DNA from: Locusta migratoria
Taxonomy: Eukaryota > Arthropoda > Insecta > Orthoptera > Acrididae
Length of the DNA: 64,000 nucleotides
Direction of reading: 5' to 3'
Assembly (NCBI GenBank): GCA_026315105.1
Contig: CM048744.1
Coordinates: 361,337,168-361,401,167 of the forward strand
In this document: positions 21,184 to 32,536 of the stretch, in pieces
Layout of the letters: every line of letters begins with the position of its first letter
How positions within the stretch are numbered: position 1 is the first letter of the stretch
The notes under the pieces: generated by a model
Database searches by the model: none
Told to the model about the DNA's origin: nothing
The model's input: only the letters and a program-made list of their open reading frames with translations
Program-made: the position numbers and the translations under genes

Positions 21184-21692
21184 ACTTCGAAATAGTCACC
21201 TCCCATAACTATGCACCGCTGAGTTCTGCGATATACATGTCCTGGAAACTTGGCACGCAGTCTTCCTTTGGGATGTGTGAAAAAGCCTCGTCACGTATCG
21301 TTCAATATCACATTTCTTCCTTTCGAAGTAAGTTTGAATCGAGGGAATAGGAGGAAGTATTATAGTGGATGTTCAAGACGATCACACGCAGTCATTATCG
21401 CCAAACAGTTCCTGGCATAAAAAAGTAATTAAAAAAAGAAAGTGGTTGTCCAACTTTAATATTCACACATTCACGATAGACTCACTCGCTGGATCTCAAT
21501 CTCCCAGACTTCATATTTTCTCGACTCAAAATCGCTTTGAAAGGAAAGAGAATTTACGATATTCCAGGCATCCAACGGAACTATAGGAGGCTTTTGAACA
21601 CGATCACAAAGTAGGACTTTGTGTAAAGTTTCTAGTGCTCAGCGGTGCATTGTTATGGGCGGTGACTATTTCAAATGACAGTAAAGTAACTG
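21184..21692. mobile_element. MITE-like element with about 50-bp inverted ends
   Basis: The left end reads CGAAATAGTCACCTCCCATA then ACTATGCACCGCTGAG. The right end read inward from 21692 is GAAATAGTCACCGCCCATAA then CAATGCACCGCTGAG. No transposase motif lies between, so it is a non-autonomous DNA transposon of unassigned superfamily. Confidence 0.65.
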
Positions 21693-21699
21693 TAGTTCA

Positions 21700-23212
21700 T
21701 AGGTCATCTTCGTTAATGTGTTGCGACTACTCACCTAACGTTATCGTCAAAAGGTGTAAAAAAAAACATTACTCATTCTCATCTCTGACGGCTTTAATGA
21801 GGAATCGCCTGCATGAGGGTACGACCCTTTGCGACTTGCTTCATTTTTGGGACCAAAGATGTGACCTTGTCTGGCGAATTAACGACTGGAGAATCGTTAC
21901 GGTATTATTTTGCCTAAAAGGTGAGCACGTCTAATATAGTAATGAAAAAGTCCGGAATTGTATCGTAAAAAACTAGATCGGTTTTTGTCTCTGCGATTCA
22001 GGCTACGACGACTTAAAACGTTACCACCTTACAGTGTTCTGTTCACCGACTCAGTGATTGTGGCTTCACGTCTTAATAAATCTCTACAGCATCAAAGTTC
22101 AGTACAGTTACCTTGATATCTCGTGGATGAAGAATCTTCTTAATACACAGCATCTGCATAACCTGCTTACAGGAATCCCTAGAATTCATTCAAAATACGC
22201 GCAGCTAGATAAATGTACTCTGTTTTACGTGTGCGTCAAAATTAAGGAAAGAACTCCGAGCAAACACCACGTATCTGAAAAGCTGTTTAATTTCATCACT
22301 TGTACCCTACAATGCATTACAACAATATGTAAATCGGTGCGCAGACCTACATAGTGGCGGTTTGTAAAGCTGTTAGAAGACTGCCATTTTTCGATCTTTG
22401 TACGGCCTCCTTTTATAGTCTGGCCTACAATACCATACATTATTAAAACTATTAAAGATATGAAAAACAATTAGTTTTTCGATGGTAAGATGGTAAGATA
22501 ATAGCAGCTTTACATTCAAAATTAAGGTATTTATCAATTTAAATCGATTCATAATACTCCTGCTTTCATATATTGGGTTGCGGATCTGGAATATGCTTAA
22601 CTATAAAATACAACAATACATTGTTTGTTTATACTAATATCTTGAAAAATAGTGAAGAGCAAATGTTCGTACCATGTACAGAATAATGAAAGTATTAGTT
22701 GTTTTCTTGTATACAAGAAAACGGGGATATTTCATATAGGTTTACTTAATCTACAATGCTGTCCACGCTGGCAACTTTATATTCGAAACATTTATTATAT
22801 TTGTTTTTTCATGGCCAGTTCCTACTCAAATATACAATAGAATGTATCTCTAAGCATACTATTTCACTTTGTTTTCCTAAAGTGCAAATTAGCAGGTTTT
22901 AGTTTCATGGCCATGTGCTCTTGTTTATTTTCCTATTTTATGAAGAATTATTATTTGTTTGTTTTCCTAGCAATGTATGTATCTTCTCTTAACCATTACT
23001 TTATCTAGAAATCATGTTTCTTATATTACACATACTCTTAGATCAAAAACTGACATTTTATAGTTGAGGTTCTAATAAAATAATTTGTTTAATTTGTTAC
23101 GTGGGTGATGAAGCAGTAAACGTTTAGCTCTGTAGCTTGCCTATTACATCTCAGACTGCTGATTATAAAAGGGAGAGCATCACCAGTGCACAACAGTCTT
23201 AACCACTGACGA
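21700..23212. other. No gene recognised
   Basis: AT-rich with several 60-100 residue open frames on both strands. None has a recognisable motif, and they are at the level expected by chance. Confidence 0.35.
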
Positions 23213-23223
23213 CGTTTGAGATT

Positions 23224-23421
23224 CAAATGTTCAAATGTTTGTTAAGCTTATGGGACTTAACTACGGGGTCATCAGTCCCTAAACTTACAAACTGCTTATG
23301 AACTACTTACGAACTAGGACGGCACAAATATCCATGCCCGAGGGGGGATTCGAACCCCCGACCGTAGTGGCCGTGCAGACCGTAACTGAAGCGCCTCAGT
23401 CCCCTCGGCCACCGCGGCCGG
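23224..23421 (-). mobile_element. SINE1, complete
   Basis: Minus-oriented with head ending GCGGCCGG at the right and box B complement near 23347-23363. TSD CGTTTGAGATT at 23213-23223 and 23422-23432, perfect. A duplicated TTCAAATG heptad pattern at the tail side is typical of the family. Confidence 0.93.
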
Positions 23422-23539
23422 CGTTTGAGATTGTCGAAAGGTTGCGATTGTATCTAAATATGACGCGGTAAGAAGACGGAGAACGTTTTATGCAAGGATG
23501 TCACGAAAAACTTCGTAACTAGGAGGTTTGGAACTTAAG

Positions 23540-24075
23540 TAGTGGCAAATATTTATTCACAACCGATACAAAAGCGTTATATGTTTGCAGCTGTTACAGC
23601 CCTTCAAAGAAGTCACCAGCATTTTGTGGAACCCGTTGCCAGCGATGTGGAAGGCATAGTATACCGTTAGCAGAGCATATTGATGGTGCAAATGGAGCGG
23701 TCTGCTGCCTGTTGAATCTCGAATAATTCTAAAGCGAATGCCACGAAGTGGTTCCTTAATCTTCCGAATCAAATCAAAATCAAAGGAGAAGTTTGGGGAT
23801 AATGGTGGATGGTGCTTCCAGTGCTTCCAGTCACGGGATTGCGCCGTATGCGCCCGCACATTGTCGTGCAAAACGATGGGTTGGTTTGTGCACAAAGTGT
23901 TGCCGCTTCTGTTGACACTGTCGTGCTGTACGACCTCTGGCACATTCAATCTTGATCCAACTCCGTCGTTCCCGTTTCGAAAACACAGTGAAACCGTTAC
24001 GTTAGACCGCTCGCTCGCAAGTGACTGTTTCCCTGGATTGTGCGCACGCCGGTGACGTGGGATGGGTGAGTCCAT
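23540..24075 (-). pseudogene. Mariner-type transposase C-terminal half
   Basis: Minus frame: VLHDNVRAHTA (second catalytic Asp region, as HDNA..HTA), then HHPPLSPNFSFDFDLI and KIKEPLRGIRFR, matching the HPPYSPDL...DF.LF..LKE.LRG.RF order of mariner transposases. The third acidic residue is present as the D in DFDLI. Residues before HDN are scrambled (frameshifts), and the terminal part holds stops and shifts. It is a cut-and-paste transposase remnant, inactive. Confidence 0.8.
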
Positions 24076-24381
24076 TTGCTCGGAGGTAAGGTAGGTATGT
24101 CAGCAACGTGTGCTGTCAGCGACAGTAGTAGAGACCGTTGCATAGTGTCTTCATAGCAGTGTTGCCACTGTTTAAGTTCCAAGCCTCGTATACTGGAAAG
24201 ACTAGTCTAAGGAGGTCTTCTAGGACCTGCGCACCCACGTTGCCGCTAGAAGCTTCAGGATGGGATGGGGTGGGGTGGGTGGGGGAATAGTGTGGCTGTA
24301 GAAATGGCATTCTAAACAGCCAATCGGAGGTGTTAACGTAGAAGAAGTCGTTAGTGACGGAGCTCACGCTGCGCTGGTCAT

Positions 24382-24525
24382 TATCCCCAGACTTAAAAAC
24401 TACTTTAACTTATGCTAAAGACAACAAATACACAATGCCCGAGGGAGGACTGGAACCTCCGACAGCAAGCAGCAGTGCGCTCCGCGCCTTAGAACGCTCG
24501 GCCCCTCCTCCGCGGCACTTCAGCG
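24382..24525 (-). mobile_element. SINE1-related SINE, diverged subfamily
   Basis: ATGCCCGAGGGAGGACTGGAACCTCC corresponds to the SINE1 head complement, but the inner head differs (GCGCTCCGCGCCTTAGA) and the tail body is degenerate. It is a separate subfamily or an older copy, like the diverged head at 2149-2228. Confidence 0.6.
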
Positions 24526-25739
24526 ACCAACCAGGGCTTCATACCTTCCATGCCAAGAAGCATCGCCGCTTTTATCGGTGCAAAACGGGATCGTACCGGC
24601 TAAGAGGTTCGTCGTGATCCGTGTGTAACATTTGACACGGCTACTATTGGGTGTGTCATACGAGAAGACCACATGAGTATCGGATTTTAGAATTTTTGGG
24701 AATTATGGTACGTGAAGTTCAGAACTCTAATAACAATCAGCCGAAGCCATTCGAAGCAAATCTAAAAAATTCTCGAGAAAATCGAATTCGAAGTTTAACA
24801 AGTACAAATATGTAAAACGGCCATAGCATCTGTATTTGTAGCTCAGGTAGTAGTGTTATCGCCTAACAACTAAGCGGTCGGTGATTCGAATTCCGTCGTG
24901 ACATGATTTTTGGTTGTGTTCGAATTCTTACGCAATTCTAATATCTAATGGTAATTTTTACGAAAAATGCATATATTTTTGTTTATTCGAAATGTTCTAC
25001 ATTTTATAAAAGGTTATTGGTAATGATGGTTTCACTAAAAAAAAAAGAAAAAAAAACTTAAGTTACATTTTTTACAGTATTGCTTCACTAATACTTGAAG
25101 ACGGTTCTCTTTGATTGTTCAGTTTGTGAAAAGCTATTACGCTGCAAAACTGTGCCTACCTGATCGAAGCAGGACGTGAAATAAGTGATGGAGAACATTA
25201 TATCAAACTTCATTCAATCATCGCCACCAGCTGTCTTCTCCAATCTTCGGTGAAATGATCAGGAATGAGTGGTTCACTTCTAAACTGTGCGATGCAAGAG
25301 AAATCTTCATGAACGAAAACGGAGTTTGCTATCCAGTTGACACACAAAAAAAATTGTGAGTGTAAATATGTTGGATTTGTATTGTGTGTGCGCGATGCCG
25401 TGATTGTTTTCCATATTTTTACGATAATTATCACCCTGGCTTGTGAGAGACCACATCGAAATGATTTTTTTTTCCACAAATTGTCACAAATATAGAATTT
25501 GCAATGTTTTTGTGTTTTATTTTTTTAATTTAAATCATCATTATTGACAACCTTGTATAAAAATAAAAAAAAATACGAATTTAAACAAAAGTACGTTAAT
25601 TGTTTATAAAATTATTATTAAAATGGTGTAATAATTCGAAAACGAATAAAAATCACAGCGGGATTCGAACCACCTACTTTCGCTGTGAAACCAGAACACT
25701 ACTATCTGAGCTACACAGACAGATGGTGCAATTCCTTTA

Positions 25740-26030
25740 AAAAATAGAATGGTCTCGTGCAAGTCTTTCAATTGGACGCCACTTCGGCGACTAGCGTGTC
25801 CTCCTCAGCCTAACTCACTTGTCCCACCGGGGAAATGGGACCTACAGCTTAACGTGGAATCCGAACCATGTGTTCTTTCCGGCGATTCCTCACATCGTTA
25901 AAGGTGAAGGCTGGGTTAAAGCGAAAAAAAAAAAAAAAAAAAAAAAAATTCCGAGATCCGGCCGGGTTTAGAACCTGCTACCCATAGTTTCCAGAAGAGC
26001 GCTTTATCCCGTGACCACCGATTGGTACTT
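25740..26030 (-). mobile_element. SINE4 (tRNA-like), minus strand
   Basis: The body has ACCTACAGCTTAACGTGGAAT and GAACCATGTG blocks, followed by an A-run (25924-25948) and a tRNA-like head on the minus strand near 25955-26030 (GGTCACGGGATAAAGCGC as box A-like, GGTTCTAAACCCGG as box B-like). The same family lies in plus orientation at 40250-40500. Confidence 0.6.
25924..25948 (+). repeat. Poly(A) run
   Basis: About 25 A residues between the SINE4 body and head. Confidence 0.9.
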
Positions 26031-26611
26031 CAATGTACTTGCAAAATTTCAAAGTCGATTTTCTGAGAATTTTTGAGAGTTGCTTCAATGGCTTTAGCTA
26101 ACTCTTAACGTACAATAAATATTAAAAAAAATCTAAAATACGGTACCAATGTGGTCTCGTTCTTAGTGCATAATTCTGCGTGCTGCCTCTAAAGCGACTC
26201 AATGAAGCATGATATTAACTATGTGTTGTGTGTCCTCAAAATTTGCGCATTTGGAAGAAAGAGATGCAGTGCATCAGGTGCAACGTATGAGGACAGTTCG
26301 TCATTTGTGGTTATCTGCTCCCGATCGTGAGTCAGCCTGAATTGCGCCGTCTTACAGCTGATCATCACATTATTGCAGCTTGTGTAACGCACTACCTGTT
26401 ATCTGATAACGCCAACACGTGTAGCAACGTTTTGTTATCAGTTTCCTGCATGTCGTCCAGATAAAAAGAGCTTCCGTGTGGCCAAAACAAATTCCTTTTA
26501 CAACATTATTAGAATTTGTAATAGACAGTTATTTCCATAATTTCAAAAGTGAATATGAATCTAGTAGATTCATTTTGTACATTTTTAACAAGAAATAAGT
26601 GGAATGAAACT

Positions 26612-26782
26612 TTCACTCTGCAGCGGAATGTGCGCTGATAGGAAACTTCCTGGCAGGTCAAAACTGTGTGCCAACCGGGACTCGAACCTGGGACCTATGC
26701 CTTTCGGGGGCACAATTTTAATCTGCCAGGAAGTTACATATCAGTGCACACTCCGCTTCAGAGTGAAAGTTACATTCTAGAA
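26612..26782. repeat. Foldback element with tRNA-like core
   Basis: Arms: GAAACTTTCACTCTGCAGCG (26625) through CTTCCTGGCAG, and its inverted counterpart from about 26782 back (TGTAACTTTCACTCTGAAGCG, CTTCCTGGCAG). The core (26672-26710) is half of a tRNA-like head (ACCGGGACTCGAACCTGGGACC). Same family as 47415-47660. Confidence 0.7.
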
Positions 26783-26929
26783 ACGTCCCTTAGGCTGTAG
26801 CTAAGCCATGTCTCCACCATATCCTTTCTTCCAGAAGTGCTAGTCCTGCAAGGTTCGCAAGAGAGCTTCTGTGAAGTTTGCAAAGTAGGAGGCGAGGTAC
26901 TGGCAGATGTAAAGTTGTGAGGACGGACC

Positions 26930-27035
26930 GTGAGTCGTGTCGGGATAAGCTCAGACCGTAGAGCGCTTGTCCGCGAAAGGCAAAGGTCCCAGGATCGAGT
27001 CCCAGTTCCGGCACACAATTTTAATCTACCAGAAA
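26930..27035 (+). repeat. tRNA-like SINE head, plus strand
   Basis: GATAAGCTCAGACCGTAGAGCG followed by CCAGGATCGAGTCCC at tRNA spacing, then CACAATTTTAATCTACCAG. It is the same head as 47548-47620 and the mirror partner of the foldback at 26612-26782. Confidence 0.6.
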
Positions 27036-27109
27036 ATTTCAATAAACAAGTAGTTAGGGAATTGTGAAAATTCCTTGTGGTTGGCCATAAGCCGTTTATT
27101 AATTTAGTC

Positions 27110-27152
27110 CAATGCTACTGGTTTCGGTCGTTAGACCATGTTCAAGCGCCAG
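27110..27152 (-). repeat. Hammerhead-like foldback-arm motif, single copy
   Basis: The minus strand reads CTTGAACATGGTC, TAAC, GACCGAAACCAGTAG. A 4-bp stem (GGTC/GACC) abuts GAAAC, as in the other motif copies, but the CTGANGA box is degenerate. Confidence 0.45.
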
Positions 27153-27165
27153 CAGAGGACGTATC

Positions 27166-28770
27166 ATAATGCTGAAAATACAAAAAAACAGAAGTATACA
27201 GCTTCCATTGTTACAAAATTAAACTAATGTGCTAGCCATATCAGATTTTTTAAAATTTAAAGCTTCGTTTTCTTTGAGCTTATTGTTGTGGCTTGTCATT
27301 ACTTATTGTGATTTGAAAAATAGCTTCAGTTTTGCTAACAATATTAGATGGATCATGCGCTATTCTCATCTGTCCAGTATTTCTTACGTTTACGCTATCT
27401 AGACCAATTATTAGAACTACAATTACGTTTTTCATAACATTTTTCTCTGGTAAGTCTGGCATAACGTTGTAATTAAAAATTTTTCCAAAAAAAGATCAAC
27501 TTTACAGAGAGATATTAGGTCGGCAATTCAAATTTTTCTGAAACCAGTTATCACTATACAAACTTCTACGATCTTGGCATGTGTTCGCGTAAGATTTCAG
27601 TTTGCTATTACAGGTGGTCTCCTAAAACACCGTTGATGTCCCATAATCGAAATAAAATTTCGACGTAAACTTTATAAAAAGGAAAAAAAATCAGATTAAA
27701 CATTTTCGGAACGTTTCCGCAAGACACATTCCACAGCCGTCGCATCCAGTCGTTATTGGTGCTGGCACTACTGGATCGCATAGGTTCTGGCTACAGCTGC
27801 GTTTACCGGGTGGAATAGTTCTGTCGTGGCTGGTTGTCGCAAGGCTTTTAGACAATTTGACGAGATCTCGACCACGCCTCGTATTTGGACTTTTTAAGTG
27901 CTGTCCCTCTCTCAATTTTGTACTTCCTAACACCTCTTCATCTAAGTTCGCTCCCTTTTTGTAATATCTTCGTTTTCCTTGTACAGACCCTCTATAAATT
28001 TCTTGTCATCTGAGCTCTTGATATTCCTAAAAAAGTTTCCTCCAAAGAGATTTAATTTTTCTGTAAACAGCATTTATCATTTATATGGGGGCTACTGGCC
28101 GCCAAATCGGCTTCGCTGCTCTTGTCCACTTCGCAAAGGTCAGGTGCTTTGACCAAACAAAATACTTCCAACTGTAGTCATCATAACAGCGAAGAACCCT
28201 AAAACGTACTACGGTGCAGTAATATCCCGCGTTGAAAAAAGGTCCAAACATTTCAAGGACAACAAAACGCATGCGCCACATATGTTCCTGCGGTTGATGG
28301 CCAATGAAAACCTAAGCAAAGCTAACGGCAATATTTATTTATTTGCTGTCATTTTACAGAAACCCGCCGCTTCGATGCCAAGATAGGTGGTATTATATAC
28401 AATATTAACTGTTACAAAAAGAATTTTAGGAATTGTTCGTATTTTCATTACATTCAATGGTTTATCAGTCACAAATACTTCAAAACTTGAAAGTAATTAC
28501 AGAATTGAATGAAGAAAATACGTAAACCTAGCAATTTATACTGGAAAGGAAAACATGAGACATACATGACAGAATAAAGGCGGTAGGTTAGTCACAAGAC
28601 CTTAAGCGACCGGTGGTGAAAGTGTAGTTACGTTCTGCGAGCCACTGAGTTATGGACGCCTTTATTATATTTTCCATTTATATTGTAAATACATTTAGAC
28701 TCTTTACAGCATCACCGATAACTCAATACAACTCATGTATGCAGGGCCGGCGGTTACTGTGGGTACAGTA
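27166..28770. other. No gene recognised
   Basis: AT-rich. Short open frames without known motifs, including an 80-residue minus frame at 27933-27691. The stretch 27940-28080 faintly resembles the upstream part of LINE1 (minus strand) but not enough to call. Confidence 0.35.
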
Positions 28771-29267
28771 AAAAGGTAAAGCAGTCAATAATCCGAAGAT
28801 TGGTTTGAACACCACAGTGCTTTACTAGGCATGGTCCTGTTTGGAGGTGGTATGCCGTTGCCTTCCTCCGACCTTCGATCTGACTTACCCAGCCAGTTAC
28901 AGTGAGACCTACAGTTTAACTTTCAGGCGGGCGCGCAGTGGCATTTTGGCCGCTTCCGAGTTAGTTCTCTTTTCGTGTATATAAATGCGTATTTATATTA
29001 ATTGTTTTTAACGTACGTTAGGAAGTCACTAGGTACAATATATAGTTTTTAAAGTTTTTTTTTTATAATTTTCGCTGTGTATAACAAATTTTGGCTATCG
29101 AAAAACATTAGTTCAGCAATCTTATGCCATTATTTTTTATTTAATAGCGTAAATACAGTTAACTGTTTCAGTTTACATACAAAACATCAATGCTCGTCCC
29201 TCTCAATTATTTCGGGCTCGTAATCTGGATCGTCCGAATCATCATACTCCATCTCCTTTCGTGCCGC

Positions 29268-29303
29268 CTCCTCCTCCTCCTCCTCCTCCTCCTCCTCCTC
29301 CTC
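29268..29303 (+). repeat. (CTC)n microsatellite
   Basis: About 12 CTC units, coding for a glutamate run on the minus strand within the acidic stretch. Confidence 0.9.
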
Positions 29304-29678
29304 CAGTTCTCCAAAACTTTTCATACCTTCCGGCTTGCTATAATGTTCCCTGTATGAGATGTAAAGTTGTCTTTAACTTTGATCAAAATCCGCCCATTAT
29401 TACCCTAATAATCGAGTAATAACGTACCAAAAATACAAATAAAAAATATTAGAAACTGATTCAGAACCTCCTCCGTTTGGAAGTCAGTTAAAAATTTTAA
29501 AAACTACAATATCTTAATAACGACCATTCGAAAAATTACAGTGATTATGCGATCTAATTATAAAAATAAATACACTTTGGTTAGATGACACGGAAAAGTA
29601 AGTCTGTATGAGGCGCGCGGCGGCAATCTGGCCGCCCTGATACTCCTTAACAGACGCGCCCAACTTCGGAACTGAGTG

Positions 29679-30004
29679 CAGTATTGCCAACTTGTTCCCA
29701 ACCATGTCCCTACATGACGTGTCAAAAATCACTACGTTCGCCATGAAAGTCCCTACGCACCAAACTAATTTCTAAAAAAGAAAATAAAAGAAAGAAAACA
29801 GAAACCTACATGACGTGGGATGACATCCCATTCATTAATATACTTTTACAATGAATTGTTACTGTTTTGAATTTAATAAAGGTACTTTCATTCTGCATCA
29901 TCCCTGAGAAAAGTCCCTTCGTTTTGAAAATCCGTTCCTACAGTCTAGAAAAAAGTCAAAAGTCCCTACGCGTAGGGACATGTCCCTACGGTTGGCAACA
30001 GTCA
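29679..30004. repeat. Foldback/MITE with TTGCCAAC ends
   Basis: The left end has ATTGCCAACTTG and CATGTCCCTAC. The right end, inverted, has GTTGCCAACCGTAGGGACAT. Further CCCTACG blocks recur inside. No coding motif and no clear TSD. Confidence 0.5.
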
Positions 30005-30228
30005 CAGGCCGATCCCGAATAAGAGGCACTACCGACGCGCCATGTCTTATCTAATGTCCTAACTAAGGAATACCGTTGGTCATTATTCTACTGCGATCGC
30101 TTGTTGACACTCTTTTAAACGTTTTTGTAAGAAGACGACCAATTTGCCGCTCGTGCCCGGAAGGTTAACGTGGGTTCCGAACCACGGTGCTACTTGGTAT
30201 TTTTCACTTCAGCAACAGTGCCAGAGGT

Positions 30229-30510
30229 TCAAAAGTTCAAATGTTTGTGTAGCTTATGGGACTTAACTACGGGGTCATCAGTCCTAAACCTTACAAACTA
30301 CTTATGAACTAGATAACACTAAGGACTGCACAAATATCCATGCCCGAGTGGGGATTCGAGCCCCCGACCGTAGTGGCCGTGCAGACCGTAACTGGCGCGC
30401 GCCTTAGTCTCCTCGGCCACCGCGGCCGGCGGGGGATTCGAACCCCCGACCGTAGTGGCCGTGCAGACCGTGACTGGCGCGCCTCAGTCCCCTCGGCCAC
30501 CGCGGCCGGC
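30229..30510 (-). mobile_element. SINE1 with tandemly duplicated head
   Basis: TSD AGTGCCAGAGGT at 30217-30228 and 30511-30522, perfect. The tRNA-like head occurs twice in a row: about 30350-30429 and 30430-30510, each with GGGGGATTCGA(A/G)CCCCC(G), GTGGCCGTGCAGACCGT and CCACCGCGGCCGGC. Two head units inside one TSD pair mean that the duplicated form either was inserted as a unit or arose after insertion. Confidence 0.9.
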
Positions 30511-30689
30511 AGTGCCAGAGGTGAAAGCAGTGGAAATGGGCACATAAAAATGCCAGGCCCTGGCGGGGATCGAACCCGCGACCTTTGGATTTGTAGTCTG
30601 GCACTCTGTGCTACGGAGCCGTGTACAGTATGGTGTAAATGCTTGGGATAAGAGCCGGTCACAATAGATCCTTACGACGGCTGCGATGG

Positions 30690-30960
30690 CAAAAGCAGTA
30701 GCGCAGGCAGACGGCACGAGTCGCAGGTGCGATGAAGCGCAGCGTGGGCCGTGAAAGGAGGCAGTTACGTGAACGCCTGTGGCCGGCCGGCTAATGGCTG
30801 CATTACGACACGACACGGCACAGCCCAGCCCAGCCCAGCCTCGTGGCCCCGTCTGAGGGCCGAGCACGTGTGTGGACCGCGGCCAACCGGCAGCTGCGTG
30901 TGGTCCGCTACTGAGGTCACTGAGATGCGTCTCCACGTGCACCCTATGACGAGCTACGCA
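30690..30960. other. GC-rich stretch with CAGCC repeats
   Basis: GC-rich with a short CAGCC tandem (about 30823-30840). Open frames on both strands look like GC by-products. No known domain. Confidence 0.3.
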
Positions 30961-31009
30961 GCAAACAGCGGGATCAAGCCAGAAACCTCTGCAGCCACCG
31001 AGTCGTTTA

Positions 31010-32294
31010 CTAGTTTAATCATTAAATCATGGGTGCAAAATACTAACACGAATTATTTACAGACGAATGGAAAAGCTTGTAGAATCAAACCTCGGGGAAA
31101 ATCAGTTTGGATTTAGCAGAAATGTAGGAACACAGTAGGCAATACTCACATTACCACTTATCTTAGAAGATAGGCTAAGGAAAGGGAAACCTACGTTTTT
31201 AGCGTTTGTCGATTTGGAGAAAGCTTCTGACAATGGTGACTGGAATACACTCTTCGAAATTCTGAAGGTAGCAGGGGTAAAATATAGGGAGCGAAGAGTT
31301 ATATTCAACCTATACAAAAACCAGACAGCGGTTATTAGAGTCGAAGGGCAAGAAAGGAAAGCAGAAGTTGGGAAGGGAGTAAGACAGGGTTGTAGTCTTT
31401 CCCTAGTGTTGTTTAATCTGTATATTGAGCAAGCAGTGAAGAAATTCAAAGAGAAATTTGGAGAGGCAATTAAAGTTCAGGGAGAAGAAATAAAAACTTT
31501 GCTGTTTGCCGATGACATAGTAATCCTCTCAGAGATCGCAAAGGATCTGGAAGAGCAATTGAATGGGATGGACAGTTTCTTGAACGGAAGATATAAGATG
31601 AACATTAACAAAAGTAAAACGAGGGTAATGGAATGGAATGTCAGAAAATCAGGAGAAGCTGAAGGAATTAGATTAGGTAATGAGACAATAAAAGTAGTAG
31701 ATGAATTTTGTTATTTGGGTAGCAAGATAACTTCTGACGGCCGAAGTAAAGAAGATATAAAATGCAGAATGGCTATGGGAAGAAAAGCGTTTCTAAAGAA
31801 GCGAAACTTGTTAATATCCAATATTAATTTAAATGTTAGGAAGTCCTTTCTGAAAGCATTTGTCTGGAGTGTGGCATTGTCTGGAGTGTAGCATTGTATG
31901 GGATACGATAAGGAGTTCAGATAAAAAGATGATGGAAGCTTTTGAAATGTGGTGCTACAGACGAATGATGAAAATTAGATGGGTGGATTACGTAACTAAT
32001 GAGGAGGTGCTTAACCGAATCGGGGAGAAAAGGAGTTTCTGGCATATACTGACTAAGAGAAGAGAGAGATTGGTTGGACACATTCTGAGATATCAAGGAA
32101 TTGTCAACTTAGCATTAGAAGAAAGCGTGTGGGGTAAAAATCGTAGAGGGAGACCGAGGGACGAATATAATAAGCAGATTCAAACGGATGTAGATTGCCG
32201 AACGTATTCTCAGATGAAGAGACTTGCACAGGACAGGGTAGCGTGGAGAGCTGCATCAAACCAGTCTGCGGACTGAAGACCACAACAACAACAA
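31010..32294 (+). pseudogene. LINE1, best-preserved RT copy (5'-truncated)
   Basis: Starts in the RT approach region (GCAAAATACTAACACGAATT). The frame 31214-31891 (225 residues) carries a mutated motif A (ASDNGDW where sister copies have AFDDVDW), VRQGCSLSLVLFNLYIEQAV, LLFADDIVILSE with an intact FADD, then KMNINKSKTRVMEWN and DEFCYLGSKITSDGRS. A local repeat of CATTGTCTGGAGTGT near 31875-31892 causes a frameshift. The next frame (31860-32276) gives AFEMWCYRRMMKIRW, TNEEVLNRIGEKRSFW and NRRGRPRDEYNKQIQTD. The 3' end is GACTGAAGACCACAACAAC near 32270. Mutated D in motif A would abolish activity. Confidence 0.93.
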
Positions 32295-32536
32295 GAACAC
32301 ATTAAAGGAAGAAACTTAGTAGCTATAACACCCAGTAAAACATAAAACAACAAAAGCGACAACAATCAAAATTACTCGGTATCACGTTCTATAAAGTACT
32401 AAGAGACTCATTTCATGCAAAGAGAAAATTTGAATTTTGGTTCCCGTAGCCGCAGGGAAAAGAAGTGAAATGCGGGAGTGGGACATAGAAAGCACAAGGA
32501 GGAACAGAAAAGGTAATACAGCACTGCAAAACAAGT

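Larger units (their letters stand above)
24655..26165. repeat. Long foldback element with a tRNA-like head in each arm
   Basis: The left arm begins GAAGACCACATGAGTATCGG (24662). The right arm read inward from about 26162 begins GAGACCACATTGGTACCG, and homology continues through TACGTGAAGTTCAGA / TACGTTAAGAGTTAG. Each arm then carries a tRNA-like head: GTAGCTCAGGTAGTAGTG with TGATTCGAATTCC (24840-24900, plus) and GTAGCTCAGATAGTAGTG with GTTCGAATCCC (25670-25720, minus). A SINE4 copy is inserted in the right arm. The same arm sequence recurs at 39185-39440. Confidence 0.65.
28920..30164 (-). mobile_element. piggyBac-like non-autonomous element with TTAA TSD
   Basis: It starts CTTTCAGGCGGGCGCG at the left; read inward from the right end it starts CCTTCCGGGCACGAGCGGC, a diverged inverted pair. 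Both flanks are TTAA (28916-28919 and 30165-30168), and joining them restores SINE2. TTAA targets and C-rich ends are piggyBac traits. The only suggestive coding part is an acidic minus-strand stretch near 29330-29190 (YDDSDDPDYEPEIIERDEH, then stop), which could be from an acidic transposase N-terminus. A small foldback lies inside (29681-30003). Confidence 0.75.
28775..30615 (-). mobile_element. SINE2, split by two insertions
   Basis: Three pieces of one minus-oriented SINE2: 28775-28919, 30165-30228 and 30511-30615 (head, with GGGATCGAACCC). Between them lie a TTAA-flanked element (28920-30164) and a SINE1 (30229-30510). The head lacks a few bases of the box A region (TGGCACTCTGTGCTACGG). 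Confidence 0.88.

Noticed and set aside
27940..28080. Minus-strand resemblance to the LINE1 region upstream of RT (FIEGLYKEN-like)
   Set aside because: Too short and too degenerate, with stops close by, to be separated from chance.
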